Source of the DNA: Paraburkholderia sp.
GTDB lineage: Bacteria > Pseudomonadota > Gammaproteobacteria > Burkholderiales > Burkholderiaceae
Direction: 5' to 3'
Assembly (NCBI RefSeq): GCF_028283785.1
Contig: NZ_JAPWKB010000014.1
Location: 248,001-312,000 of the forward strand
Length of the DNA stretch: 64,000 nt
In this document: positions 7,876 to 16,037 of the stretch, in pieces
How the letters are laid out: every line of letters starts with the position of its first letter
Numbering within the stretch: position 1 is the stretch's first letter
The notes under the pieces: model-generated
Told to the model about the DNA's origin: nothing
The model's database searches: none
What the model saw: only the letters and a program-made list of their open reading frames with translations
Made by a program: the position numbers and the translations under genes

Positions 7876-9050
7876 AACCCGTCAAAGAACGTTATGCGAC
7901 GCTCGCGGTGTTCCTCGCGAACGGTTTCGGGATCGGCGCGTGGGCGGTCGAAGTGCCGCGCATCAAGGAAAGTCTCGCGTTGAGCGACGCCGCGCTGGGC
8001 ATCGCGCTGTTCGCGTTCGCGCTCGGTGCCATCGTCGCGATGCCGTTGGCCGGACGGCTCGCGCCGCGCTTCGGCAGCGGTCGCGTGACGGCGCTGCTCG
8101 GCGTGCTGTTCGTGATTGCGTTGCCGTTGCCCGCTTTTGCGCCGGGCTTTGCGTCGTTATGCGCGGTGCTGCTGATGCTGGGCGCGGCGAACGGCGCGCT
8201 CGATGTGTCGATGAACGGGCATGCGAGCGCTATCGAAGCGCATTGGCCGTCGCCGATCATGTCGTCGTTTCATGCGGCGTGGAGCGCGGGCGGATTGCTC
8301 GGCGCGGCGTCGGGCGCGATGATCCAGCGCGCGGGATTCGGTGTCGAAGGCGGGCTGCTGTTGCCGGACGCGTTGATCGCGCTGCTGATCGTCGGCGCGG
8401 CGCTGCTGGCGTTGCGCGATGTCGGACCGCGTGCCGCGCATAAGCCGGACGAGGCGGGCGGATCGGGCGCGTTCGCGTGGCCGTCGGCGGCGGTGATGAA
8501 GCTGGCCGGGCTCGCGTTCCTGTGCATGATGGTCGAAGGCGCGGTGGCCGACTGGAGCGCGGTGTTTCTGCGCTCGCAACTCGACGGCGATGCGAGCATC
8601 GCGGCGCTCGGCTATTCGTCGTTCGCGTTGTCGATGGCGGCGTGCCGGATCGTCGGCGATCTGTCGGTGCGGCGCTTCGGCTCGAACCGCGTGGTGGCGC
8701 TCGGCGGCGCGATTGCCGCGACCGGTCTCGCGCTGGTGTTGCTGTGGCCGAACGTCGTGACGGCATGCGCCGGATTTGCGCTGGTCGGCGTGGGACTCGC
8801 GAACGTGGTGCCGGTGATCTTCAGCGCGGCCGGCCGTTCGACGCCGACACCCGCAGTGGGTGTCTCGATGGCCGCGACGGCCGGTTATGCCGGTTTCCTC
8901 ATCGGGCCGCCGCTGATCGGCTTCGGCGCGGGTCTGGTCGGCTTGCGCGCGGCGTTGTGCGTGCTGGCGATTGCCGCGCTGGTGGTCTGCGTGGTCGGCG
9001 GTAGGGCGGTCGGTCAGGTTCGCGGCAAACAGGCGGCGGTCGTGAACTGA
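7872..9050 (+). CDS. MFS transporter (YbjJ-like)
   Basis: 392-residue inner-membrane permease with ~12 hydrophobic segments. It begins KERYATLAVFLANGFGIGAW and has helix 5-6 features SMNGHASAIE and SSFHAAWSAGGLLGAASG typical of the YbjJ/FucP-like MFS branch. The start is the ATG overlapping the DeoR stop (7872-7875). Coupling to a DeoR repressor suggests a sugar or sugar-derivative transporter, possibly an exporter. A 14-bp hairpin follows the stop and separates it from the convergent gudD. Substrate not inferable. Confidence 0.82.
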   Translation: MKPVKERYATLAVFLANGFGIGAWAVEVPRIKESLALSDAALGIALFAFALGAIVAMPLAGRLAPRFGSGRVTALLGVLFVIALPLPAFAPGFASLCAVLLMLGAANGALDVSMNGHASAIEAHWPSPIMSSFHAAWSAGGLLGAASGAMIQRAGFGVEGGLLLPDALIALLIVGAALLALRDVGPRAAHKPDEAGGSGAFAWPSAAVMKLAGLAFLCMMVEGAVADWSAVFLRSQLDGDASIAALGYSSFALSMAACRIVGDLSVRRFGSNRVVALGGAIAATGLALVLLWPNVVTACAGFALVGVGLANVVPVIFSAAGRSTPTPAVGVSMAATAGYAGFLIGPPLIGFGAGLVGLRAALCVLAIAALVVCVVGGRAVGQVRGKQAAVVN

Positions 9051-9070
9051 CAGCGCGCGCAGTAGCGACC

Positions 9071-9103
9071 GCGCGCGTCGAACCGGTGGGGTTCGACGCG
9101 CGC
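9071..9103. terminator. Hairpin between convergent MFS and gudD genes
   Basis: Perfect 14-bp stem GCGCGCGTCGAACC / GGTTCGACGCGCGC with a 5-base loop at 9085-9089. There is no T-tract, so it may act as an intrinsic-like or Rho-assisted bidirectional barrier between the two convergent genes. Confidence 0.55.
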
Positions 9104-9120
9104 CGGCCGGCGTGTGCGCT

Positions 9121-10470
9121 TCAACGCACCAGACAAGGCCGCTTGTTATCGAAGGTCCAGTCCGGAATCAGATATTGCATCGCCACGCCGTCGTCACGCG
9201 CGCCGAGGCCGTGCTGCTGATACAGCGCATGGGCATTTTCGAGTTGGTCCATATCCAGTTCGACACCCAGGCCCGACTTCTGCGGCACCTTCACCTTGCC
9301 GCCGACGATCTGCAGCGGTTCTCGCGTCAGACGCTGACCGTCCTGCCAGATCCAGTGCGTATCGATCGCGGTGATCTTGCCGGGCGCGGCCGCCGCGACA
9401 TGCGTGAACATCGCGAGCGACACGTCGAAGTGATTGTTCGAGTGCGAGCCCCACGTGAGCCCCCAGTCGTTACACATCTGCGCAACCCGAACCGAGCCTT
9501 GCATGGTCCAGAAATGCGGATCGGCTAGCGGAATATCCACCGACTGCAACTGGATCGCGTGACCCATCTGACGCCAGTCGGTAGCGATCATGTTGGTGGC
9601 GGTCGGCAATCCCGTCGCGCGACGGAATTCGGCCATCACTTCGCGGCCCGAATAGCCGTTTTCCGCGCCGCACGGATCTTCCGCATACGCGAGGACGTCG
9701 TGCTGGTCGCGGCACAAACGCACGGCTTCTTTCAACGACCACGCGCCGTTCGGGTCGAGCGTCACACGCGCGTCCGGGAACTGTTCGGCAAGCGCCGTGA
9801 CCGCTTCGATTTCGGCGTCGCCGCTCAGTACGCCGCCTTTCAGCTTGAAGTCGTTGAAACCGTAGCGCGCCTTGGCCGCCTGCGCGAGCCGCACGATCGC
9901 GTCGGGCGTCATCGCGACTTCGGTGCGCAGACGTTCCCAGTCGTCGCGACCGTCCGCGCCGCTGGCGTACGGCAGGTCGGTCCGGTGACGGTCGCCGATA
10001 TAAAACAGGTAACCGAGCATCTCGACTTCGTCGCGTTGCTGGCCTTCGCCGAGCAGTGCCGCGACCGGCACGCCGAGATGCTGGCCGAGCAGATCGAGCA
10101 GTGCGGCTTCGAGCGCGGTGACCGCGTGAATCGTCGTGCGCAGATCGAAGGTTTGCAAGCCGCGTCCGCCTGCATCGCGGTCGGCGAATTGCGTGCGCGC
10201 CCGATTCAGCACCGCTTGCAGATTGCCGATGCTTTGACCGACCACGAGCGCGCGCGCATCGTCGATCGTCTTGCGGATATTTTCGCCGCCCGGCACTTCA
10301 CCGACGCCCGTGTTCCCCGCGCTGTCCTTCAGGATCACGATGTTGCGCGTGAAGAACGGGCCGTGCGCGCCGCTGAGATTCATCAACATGCTGTCGCGAC
10401 CGGCGACCGGCACCACGCGCAGTTCGGTGACGGTCGGCGTGGCGTTCGATTGGGTAGGATTCAGTGACAT
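9121..10470 (-). CDS. gudD: Glucarate dehydratase
   Basis: Dehydrates D-glucarate (and L-idarate) to 5-keto-4-deoxyglucarate; enolase superfamily, 449 residues, the usual length. Expected catalytic residues are visible: Lys209-x-Lys211 in FKLKGG, Mg ligands Asp239 (TLDPNGAW), Glu264 (AYAEDP) and Asn293 (ATNMIATDW), and the catalytic His343 in SHSNNHFDVSLAM. These align with the known E. coli enzyme at an offset of four. The gene is divergent from a FadR-type GntR regulator, with two candidate operators between. No glucarate transporter or aldolase gene is adjacent in the window. High confidence. Confidence 0.96.
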   Translation of the reverse strand: MSLNPTQSNATPTVTELRVVPVAGRDSMLMNLSGAHGPFFTRNIVILKDSAGNTGVGEVPGGENIRKTIDDARALVVGQSIGNLQAVLNRARTQFADRDAGGRGLQTFDLRTTIHAVTALEAALLDLLGQHLGVPVAALLGEGQQRDEVEMLGYLFYIGDRHRTDLPYASGADGRDDWERLRTEVAMTPDAIVRLAQAAKARYGFNDFKLKGGVLSGDAEIEAVTALAEQFPDARVTLDPNGAWSLKEAVRLCRDQHDVLAYAEDPCGAENGYSGREVMAEFRRATGLPTATNMIATDWRQMGHAIQLQSVDIPLADPHFWTMQGSVRVAQMCNDWGLTWGSHSNNHFDVSLAMFTHVAAAAPGKITAIDTHWIWQDGQRLTREPLQIVGGKVKVPQKSGLGVELDMDQLENAHALYQQHGLGARDDGVAMQYLIPDWTFDNKRPCLVR

Positions 10471-10856
10471 GAGAGTTCGACCTGACAGGTTGTAGATTCG
10501 GAAAGCGTGTCTTTTACTCGTCGCTCGATTCGACCAGCGGCAAATGCGACTCGTGGTAGCCGCGGTCGGCGCACAAGGTAGGTTGTCTGATGACAGTGTA
10601 CGTTTTTATCGGGATCACCCCGAAGCGGTGTTTACCCGCAACATGTCAGTCCTGTTAGGCTTGGTAAGCTTGCAGAATTGGTTGGTCAAAGGGTTTTGAG
10701 TCAGGATGTCGGACAACATAAACATGTCCGACATCGCACGAACGTGCGTCGTCGCGACAGCCGGTTTTGCTAGAATGACGCGATGCCGCAGCAGATTCCG
10801 AAGCCGGTTCTGATTCACCACCGAATGACCCGTCGAACCGGGTCGAATCCAAAACT
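10471..10856. other. Divergent control region between gudD and its putative regulator
   Basis: 386 bases without a gene. It contains TGTC-TGAT-GACA, an inverted repeat (10576-10587) on the gudD side, and the large double operator at 10705-10735 on the regulator side. Short ORFs here show no family features. Confidence 0.55.
10705..10735. promoter_or_regulatory. Double FadR-type operator upstream of the GntR gene
   Basis: Perfect 11-bp inverted repeat GATGTCGGACA-N9-TGTCCGACATC. Each arm also contains its own 9-bp palindrome (TGTCGGACA and TGTCCGACA), with centres about 18 bases apart, so two dimers could bind nearly in phase. TGTCnGACA-like sites fit FCD-type GntR repressors. Autoregulation is inferred. 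Confidence 0.6.
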
Positions 10857-11576
10857 ATGAGTTCGCTGACAGAAAAAGTGGTGGGTACGCTTTCCGACGA
10901 AATCCGGCGCGGTGCACTCCGGCCGGGCGACCGCATCCCATCCGAAAACGCGTTGATGAAGCAGTTGTCGGTGAGCCGGTCGGTGGTGCGCGAAGCGATT
11001 TCGCGTTTGCAGGCGGCGAAGGTCGTCGAGACGCGCCATGGAATCGGCACCTTCGTGCTGACGCCGGGCAACGACGACACGATGCAGCTTCCGGCGTCGG
11101 ATCTGTCGAACATGCTCGATGTGATGGCGATCATCGAGTTCCGGATCGACGTCGAGGCTGCGGCTGCGGCGCTGGCCGCGAGCCGTCGCACCGACCAGCA
11201 TCTGAAGCAGATCGCTGCGGCGCTGGAACGCTTCGAGGCGGAACTGGCGCGCGGCAATACCGACGTGCTCGCGCACGATATCGAATTCCATTTGCAGATC
11301 GCGCGCGCCAGCGGCAACCGTTATTTCTTCGACGTGTTGAGCCAGTTGGGTCGCGCGGTGAGTCCGCGCACGCGCCTCGGATCGAAAGAGATCGCCGAAC
11401 TCGACCATATCGGCCACCTGCGCAATGTCCTCGCCGAGCATCAACTGATTTATCGCGCGATTGTCCGGCAAGACGCCGACGACGCGCGCGCCGCGATGCG
11501 CATGCATCTGAGCAACAGCCGCGAGCGTCTGCGCCGCGCGCACGAGGTCGGCGCGGAGCGCGGCCCCGGTCGTTGA
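10857..11576 (+). CDS. FadR/GntR-family regulator (FCD domain)
   Basis: 239-residue repressor. Winged helix at residues ~5-72 (GDRIPSENALMKQLSVSRSVVREAISRLQAAKVVETRHGIGTFV) and an all-helical FCD ligand domain at ~85-225 with metal-site residues in ASDLSNMLDVMAIIEFRIDVE, IEFHLQIARASGN and EHQLIYRAI. Divergent orientation to gudD makes it the likely glucarate/galactarate-responsive repressor. The start is the first ATG after the double operator. Family certain, effector inferred. Confidence 0.87.
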   Translation: MSSLTEKVVGTLSDEIRRGALRPGDRIPSENALMKQLSVSRSVVREAISRLQAAKVVETRHGIGTFVLTPGNDDTMQLPASDLSNMLDVMAIIEFRIDVEAAAAALAASRRTDQHLKQIAAALERFEAELARGNTDVLAHDIEFHLQIARASGNRYFFDVLSQLGRAVSPRTRLGSKEIAELDHIGHLRNVLAEHQLIYRAIVRQDADDARAAMRMHLSNSRERLRRAHEVGAERGPGR

Positions 11577-11586
11577 GGCCGATGCG

Positions 11587-12135
11587 TCACGCGGTCCACG
11601 CATACGCGTGAAATTGCGCCTCCAGCGCCGGACGCGCGGTATTGCCGACGTAATTCGTGATCGTCGACGCTGCGCACACGCCGATCACTTCGAGCAATCT
11701 CGCCTTGTCGAAACCGGCGTCGATGAACGCGTCGATATCGCGGTCGTCGAGATGTCCGCGCGTTTCGATCAATGTTTTCGTCAGGTGCGACAGCGCGGCG
11801 TGCGAGCGGTCGGCGGGAAGGCGGCGCTCGCGGATCGCTTGCACATCGGACGGCGTAAGACCTTCTTTCAGCGCGAGCGCAGTGTGAAATGCGACCGCCC
11901 ATGTGCAGGCATTCGTGACCGCGTTGGTCAGCAATAAAGTCTGGATCTGCGCTTCGGTGAGATTGCCCGAATGAACCTTCTGGAACAGTCCGATAAAGCC
12001 GCCGATCAAAACCGGCGACTCGGCCATCGTGCCTGCAATGTTCGGGATGATCCCGAAGTTCTGCTGAAGGGCGTCGAGCACGGGGCGCGATTGTTCGGGT
12101 GCGGATGCGAGGGTGTGAATGCGATAGAGCGTCAT
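11587..12135 (-). CDS. AhpD-like carboxymuconolactone decarboxylase family protein
   Basis: 182-residue all-helical protein of the alkylhydroperoxidase D / carboxymuconolactone decarboxylase superfamily. The usual redox motif Cys-x2-Cys-x3-His appears as C77-T-W-A80-V-A-F-H84: the first cysteine and histidine are kept but the second cysteine is alanine, so classical disulfide peroxidase chemistry is unlikely. The start at 12135 (MTLYRIH) has ribosome site AAGGAACGGAC; the frame is open further upstream without homology. It ends 10 bases from the convergent GntR gene. Role unknown; oxidative-stress or carboxylase-like function possible. Confidence 0.75.
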   Translation of the reverse strand: MTLYRIHTLASAPEQSRPVLDALQQNFGIIPNIAGTMAESPVLIGGFIGLFQKVHSGNLTEAQIQTLLLTNAVTNACTWAVAFHTALALKEGLTPSDVQAIRERRLPADRSHAALSHLTKTLIETRGHLDDRDIDAFIDAGFDKARLLEVIGVCAASTITNYVGNTARPALEAQFHAYAWTA

Positions 12136-12261
12136 GTCCGTTCCTTGAGAATGGCGCGCGACAGATGCGTCACGCGATGACCCAAGCGTAGAAGGACAGC
12201 GGTTTCGGCTCAATTACCCCGGATGTCATCGCCGACACGCAGCGAGTGGCCCGAGTTGCGG

Positions 12262-13296
12262 TTACGTCGCGTCGTGCGTATCCGATGCCGGACCGACGCT
12301 TACCCAGTAACGCGTGCGATACAGCACGCGCACGGGCAAAGTCGCGGGCAACGCGGCCAGGATGTTGTCGGTGTTGTCGAGCTGGAACGCGCCGGTGATG
12401 CGCAGCGTGGCGGCGGCCGGATCGCAGCGCAGCAGGCCGCGCCGGTAGCGCGCGATTGCCGCGAGAAAATCGTCGAGGCGCATCCGGTCCGCGAACAGCA
12501 CGCCGCGCGACCAGTCGGCGATATGGCGGTCGGCGGGGCGAAGCGGATCGACCGATACCGACGTGAACTGCGTTTGCTGACCGGCATCGACGATGCGCTT
12601 CAGATGCGGCGCGTCGCGAGGCGTGATTTCGACTGCGCCGTGCAGCACGGCGACCAGCGTGTCGCGCCCGGACGGCGTGTCGTCGCGAATCACGAAACGC
12701 GTGCCGAGCGCACGAATCTGCCCATCTCGGGTCTGCACGATGAACGGGCGGTACACGCCCGACGGATTATTCGTGTCCGGGCCGGTTTCGACCAGAATCT
12801 CGCCTGAATTGAGAATCACGCGGCGTTCGGTGGCGTTGAACGCGATGTCGAACGCGGTCGCGGTGTTGAGATCGACCTGCGTGCCGTCCGCGAGCACGAC
12901 CGACCGATGTTCACCGACGGCCGTGCGCTCATCCGACGTCCACTCGCGCCACGGCATGTCCTTATAGGCCAGATACGCGCCCGGCGCGGCCACCAGCATC
13001 ACGGTCAGCGTCTTGATGGCCGCGCGACGGTCGATGCGGCTCTCGCGCCCAAGCGCGGGCATGCCGACGCCGCGCGGCAACATGCTGAATTTTTCGTTGA
13101 GACGGCAGGCGCGCTGCCAGGTGCGTTCGTGTTCGGGATCGGCGGCGCGCCAGCGCTCGCATGCGGCGATGTCGTCGGGCGTCGCGTCTTCCTGCAAGCG
13201 CACGAGCCACGCCGCCGCCGCGCGCACGATCGCGCGATCCAGCGGCCGCCCGTCGTCGGCGGGATGCGTCGCGCTCACGTCGTCAGCAGGATGCAT
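12262..13296 (-). CDS. fecR: FecR-family anti-sigma/sigma regulator
   Basis: 344-residue inner-membrane regulator that relays a signal from an outer-membrane receptor to its ECF sigma factor. Residues ~20-65 form the cytoplasmic DUF4880 segment (AAAWLVRLQEDATPDDIAACERWRAADPEHERTWQRA); a single membrane helix lies near residue 95 (AAIKTLTVMLVAAPGAYLAY); a periplasmic FecR domain follows (VLADGTQVDLNTATAFDIAF), then a STN-like interaction end. Its start overlaps the sigma-factor gene by 22 bases. No TonB-dependent receptor gene lies next to the pair in this window, which is unusual. Confidence 0.88.
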   Translation of the reverse strand: MHPADDVSATHPADDGRPLDRAIVRAAAAWLVRLQEDATPDDIAACERWRAADPEHERTWQRACRLNEKFSMLPRGVGMPALGRESRIDRRAAIKTLTVMLVAAPGAYLAYKDMPWREWTSDERTAVGEHRSVVLADGTQVDLNTATAFDIAFNATERRVILNSGEILVETGPDTNNPSGVYRPFIVQTRDGQIRALGTRFVIRDDTPSGRDTLVAVLHGAVEITPRDAPHLKRIVDAGQQTQFTSVSVDPLRPADRHIADWSRGVLFADRMRLDDFLAAIARYRRGLLRCDPAAATLRITGAFQLDNTDNILAALPATLPVRVLYRTRYWVSVGPASDTHDAT

Positions 13297-13790
13297 TCTT
13301 CGTACGCGTCGGCCATATAGCGCTTGACCGTGCGAACGTGAACCTGAAGCCGTCCGGCGATCTCGGCGTAGGTCAGCCCTTCGAGTTGCGACAGCAGGAA
13401 CGCCATGCGCGTTTTCGGCGGCAGACGATCGAGCATCGCGTCGATTTCATGCAGGGTTTCGAGAATCACGAGCCGGTCTTCGGTCGACGGCACGCAGGCT
13501 TCCGGCAGCACCGCGAGCGCGTCCAGATACGCGCGCTCCAGCGACAACCGGCGATAGTGATTCAGCAGCACCCGCCCCGCGACGGTCGTGAGATACGCGC
13601 GCGGCTCGCGAAGATCGACGTCGGCCGGCGTGTCCCACGCGGTGAGAATGCGCAAAAAGGTGTCCTGCGCCAGATCGGCTGCATCGAACGCGTTGCCGAG
13701 CTTCTTGCGAAGCCAGGACTGCAGCCATCCATGGTGATCGCGATACAGTGCGTGCACCTCGTGCTGCACGTCGAGTTGGACGGCGGACAT
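13275..13790 (-). CDS. fecI: ECF sigma factor, FecI type
   Basis: 171-residue extracytoplasmic-function sigma factor. Region 2 (residues ~8-75) includes DAADLAQDTFLRIL and EPRAYLTTVAGRVLLNHYRR; region 4 (~105-165) includes LPPKTRMAFLLSQLEGLTYAEIAGRLQVHVRTVKRYM. The ATG at 13790 has AGGGG eight bases upstream; a TTG at 13811 is a less likely start. It overlaps fecR downstream. A Fur-box-like sequence lies 40-60 bases upstream, so iron limitation probably induces it and the target is probably a siderophore receptor elsewhere. Confidence 0.9.
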   Translation of the reverse strand: MSAVQLDVQHEVHALYRDHHGWLQSWLRKKLGNAFDAADLAQDTFLRILTAWDTPADVDLREPRAYLTTVAGRVLLNHYRRLSLERAYLDALAVLPEACVPSTEDRLVILETLHEIDAMLDRLPPKTRMAFLLSQLEGLTYAEIAGRLQVHVRTVKRYMADAYEECILLTT

Positions 13791-13832
13791 CAAGCAACCC
13801 CTTATGCACAAACGTATCTGGCGTCTCTGCCA

Positions 13833-13853
13833 AATGAGAATAGTTATTATTTA
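13833..13853. promoter_or_regulatory. Fur-box-like site before fecI
   Basis: Read on the minus strand the segment is AAATAATAACTATTCTCATT, close to the Fur consensus of alternating GATAAT/ATTATC hexamers. It lies in the AT-rich promoter of the fecIR operon, 43 bases before the start. Match judged by eye; binding inferred. Confidence 0.5.
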
Positions 13854-14067
13854 TAACCCGATCGTAAAGTTTGTGCAACGCTTTGCAATGCTTTGAGCGG
13901 GGAATCGCCCGTGTTGACGGACAGGGTGTTCCGCGCGCGCAACAGTCGTGTGGGTGCGTGCGTCGAGCGGCGGATTCGAGGTCGTATCCGGCGATGCGTG
14001 GATCGCGTGGCGATCGGGTCGCGACGAAGTATCATCGGCACTTCGTCAATAAATAGAACACGCTCGA

Positions 14068-14994
14068 ATGAAGTCCGCACGATGGCCGGGGATTGTCTTT
14101 CTGCTGGTGACCGCAATCGGTTGGGCGCTCAACTGGCCTGCGATGAAGATTCTGCTGCGGGAATGGCCGCCGCTGTTTTCGCGCGGCGTCGCCGGGGTCG
14201 CGGCCGCCGTGTTGCTGATGATCGTCGCGCTGTGCGTCGGTGAACGTCCGCGCGTTCCCGCGCATCTGATGCCGCGCATGATGCTGGCGTCGGCGACGAA
14301 CGTGTTTGCGTGGATGGGCTTTTCGACGCTGTCGATGAAATGGCTGAGCGTCAGCGAAGGCGCGCTGCTGGTCTACACGATGCCGATCTGGGCGATGCTG
14401 CTGGCGTGGCCGGTTCTGTCGCGGCGGCCTTCGCCGGGCGGCTTTATCGCGCTGTTTCTCGGGCTGGCGGGCGTGGTCGTGCTGCTGTCCGGCCAAGGCT
14501 TCGCGTTCGACGCCGGCAAGCTCGCCGGGATTCTGTTCGCGTTGTCGGCGGCCGTGCTGTTCGCGCTGGGCACCGTCATCACACGCACGCCGATCCCGGT
14601 GCCGCCTATCACGCTGGTCGCATGGCAAGTCGGCCTCGGATGCGCGCCGATGGTCGTGCTCGGATGGCTGATCGAGCATCCTGCGCTGAGCGCGCTCAAG
14701 TTCGACGGCTGGGCGGTGCTGATCTACATGACGCTGGTGCCGATGGGCGTCTGCTATCTGGCGTGGTTCGCAACGCTGCGTTATTTGCCCGCTGAAGTTG
14801 CGTCGATCGGGATGCTGATGGTGCCGATCATGGGCATCGTCGCGGCGGCGCTTGCGCTGGGCGAACCGCTCGGCATCAAGGAAGTCGTCGCGATGGCGCT
14901 GACGCTCAGCGGCGTGATGCTGGCGCTGCGCAAGAAAGGCGGCCAACCCGCGAGCGATCCGAAGATCGACGCGGCAGACGCCACGCCGCGCTGA
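14068..14994 (+). CDS. EamA/DMT-family transporter
   Basis: 308-residue inner-membrane protein with about ten hydrophobic segments in two EamA repeats (~5-140 and ~150-290). Signatures are AIGWALNWPAMKILL in helix 1, EGALLVYTMPIWAMLLAW at the end of helices 3-4, and RYLPAEVASIGMLMVPIMGIVAAALALGEPL in the second repeat. Proteins of this type export amino acids, purines or other metabolites. A TetR regulator gene follows 113 bases downstream on the same strand. Substrate not visible. Confidence 0.87.
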   Translation: MKSARWPGIVFLLVTAIGWALNWPAMKILLREWPPLFSRGVAGVAAAVLLMIVALCVGERPRVPAHLMPRMMLASATNVFAWMGFSTLSMKWLSVSEGALLVYTMPIWAMLLAWPVLSRRPSPGGFIALFLGLAGVVVLLSGQGFAFDAGKLAGILFALSAAVLFALGTVITRTPIPVPPITLVAWQVGLGCAPMVVLGWLIEHPALSALKFDGWAVLIYMTLVPMGVCYLAWFATLRYLPAEVASIGMLMVPIMGIVAAALALGEPLGIKEVVAMALTLSGVMLALRKKGGQPASDPKIDAADATPR

Positions 14995-15107
14995 CGGCAA
15001 GCGGACTGCCGGCGACTGCGCGGCCGATGCAATACCTTCTAACCGACCGCACCGCAAAAACCGTCCGTTTCGCGCGATAAAATTCGTCGCAATCGAGGGG
15101 ACATCTG

Positions 15108-15833
15108 ATGCGCGAAGAAGCACCGGAACAGGGCGAAAACTATCAAACGCGAGTCGGCGCGCAGCGTCGCGAGAAGACGCGCAACCGGCTGATCGAAGCG
15201 GCCTTGGGCGTGTTTGCGCAGAAAGGTCCGGACGCGCCGCTGATCGACGATTTCATCGCGGCAGCGGGCGTTGCGCGCGGCACGTTCTACAACTACTTTC
15301 GCACCACGGCCGAATTGCTGTCGGCGGTCGCGGGCGAGAGCAGCGACGAAGTGCTGGCGGTGATCGATCCGCTCGTGCGTGAAGTGGACGACCCCGCGCT
15401 GCGCGTCGTGATCGGCTCGCGCCTGTATATCCAGATGGCGTCGCGCTATCCACAGTGGGGCGCATTCGTCACGCGGCTCGGCACCAAGCGCGGGTCCGGC
15501 GGCGTGTTGCTCGACGAGTACCTGACGCGCGACATTCAACGCGGCTTCGAAACCGGCCGCTTCAAGAATCTGCATTCCGCCGTGGCGCGCGATCTCGCGC
15601 TGGGCGCGATTCGCTACGGCATCGACACTGTGCTGACCGGCGACGCACCCGACGACTACGCCGAGCAGGCGATGTTCGCGCTGTTGCAGGCGTTCGGTGT
15701 CGATGCGCGCGAAGCGAGGACACTCGCCTATGTGCCGATCGGCGAACCGCCGCGACCGCGTGGTGTGTTCTTCGAGAGGATGGGCGACGCAACGCCGTCC
15801 GCGACATCGTCGCCGTCGTCGCGAGAAATGTAG
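15108..15833 (+). CDS. TetR-family transcriptional regulator
   Basis: 241-residue regulator. The helix-turn-helix spans residues ~18-65 (RREKTRNRLIEAALGVFAQKG, then DDFIAAAGVARGTFYNYFRTTAELL); the helical ligand domain follows and the last ~15 residues are a Ser/Pro-rich tail. The start has ribosome site GAGGGG. It could control the upstream DMT exporter or the ABC-amidase operon that begins 200 bases further on. Ligand unknown. Confidence 0.86.
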   Translation: MREEAPEQGENYQTRVGAQRREKTRNRLIEAALGVFAQKGPDAPLIDDFIAAAGVARGTFYNYFRTTAELLSAVAGESSDEVLAVIDPLVREVDDPALRVVIGSRLYIQMASRYPQWGAFVTRLGTKRGSGGVLLDEYLTRDIQRGFETGRFKNLHSAVARDLALGAIRYGIDTVLTGDAPDDYAEQAMFALLQAFGVDAREARTLAYVPIGEPPRPRGVFFERMGDATPSATSSPSSREM

Positions 15834-15922
15834 CCGCACTGGTTACGGATTCATCCGTGCACCATCGGTGAAACCCACTACATTTTTTTATTTCGAGTTG
15901 TGATCCGTTTTTTTTTCGCTCA

Positions 15923-15939
15923 TTGTGCATTGTGCACAA
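15923..15939. promoter_or_regulatory. TTGTGCACAA palindrome before the ABC-amidase operon
   Basis: Perfect 10-bp palindrome TTGTGCACAA at 15930-15939, immediately preceded by another TTGTGCA half-site at 15923-15929, just after a T-rich stretch and ~100 bases before the first operon gene. It suits a GntR or other dimeric repressor; the GntR encoded within the operon (20023) is a candidate. Confidence 0.4.
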
Positions 15940-16037
15940 CGGATTTGCGACATCGCATCTGAAGCGCCGTCAGGCGTAAGGCTGTGCGCATCCGTGTGAG
16001 GCGCGGCAATGGTTGCCGCTCGTGCCACCTCCTGGGC

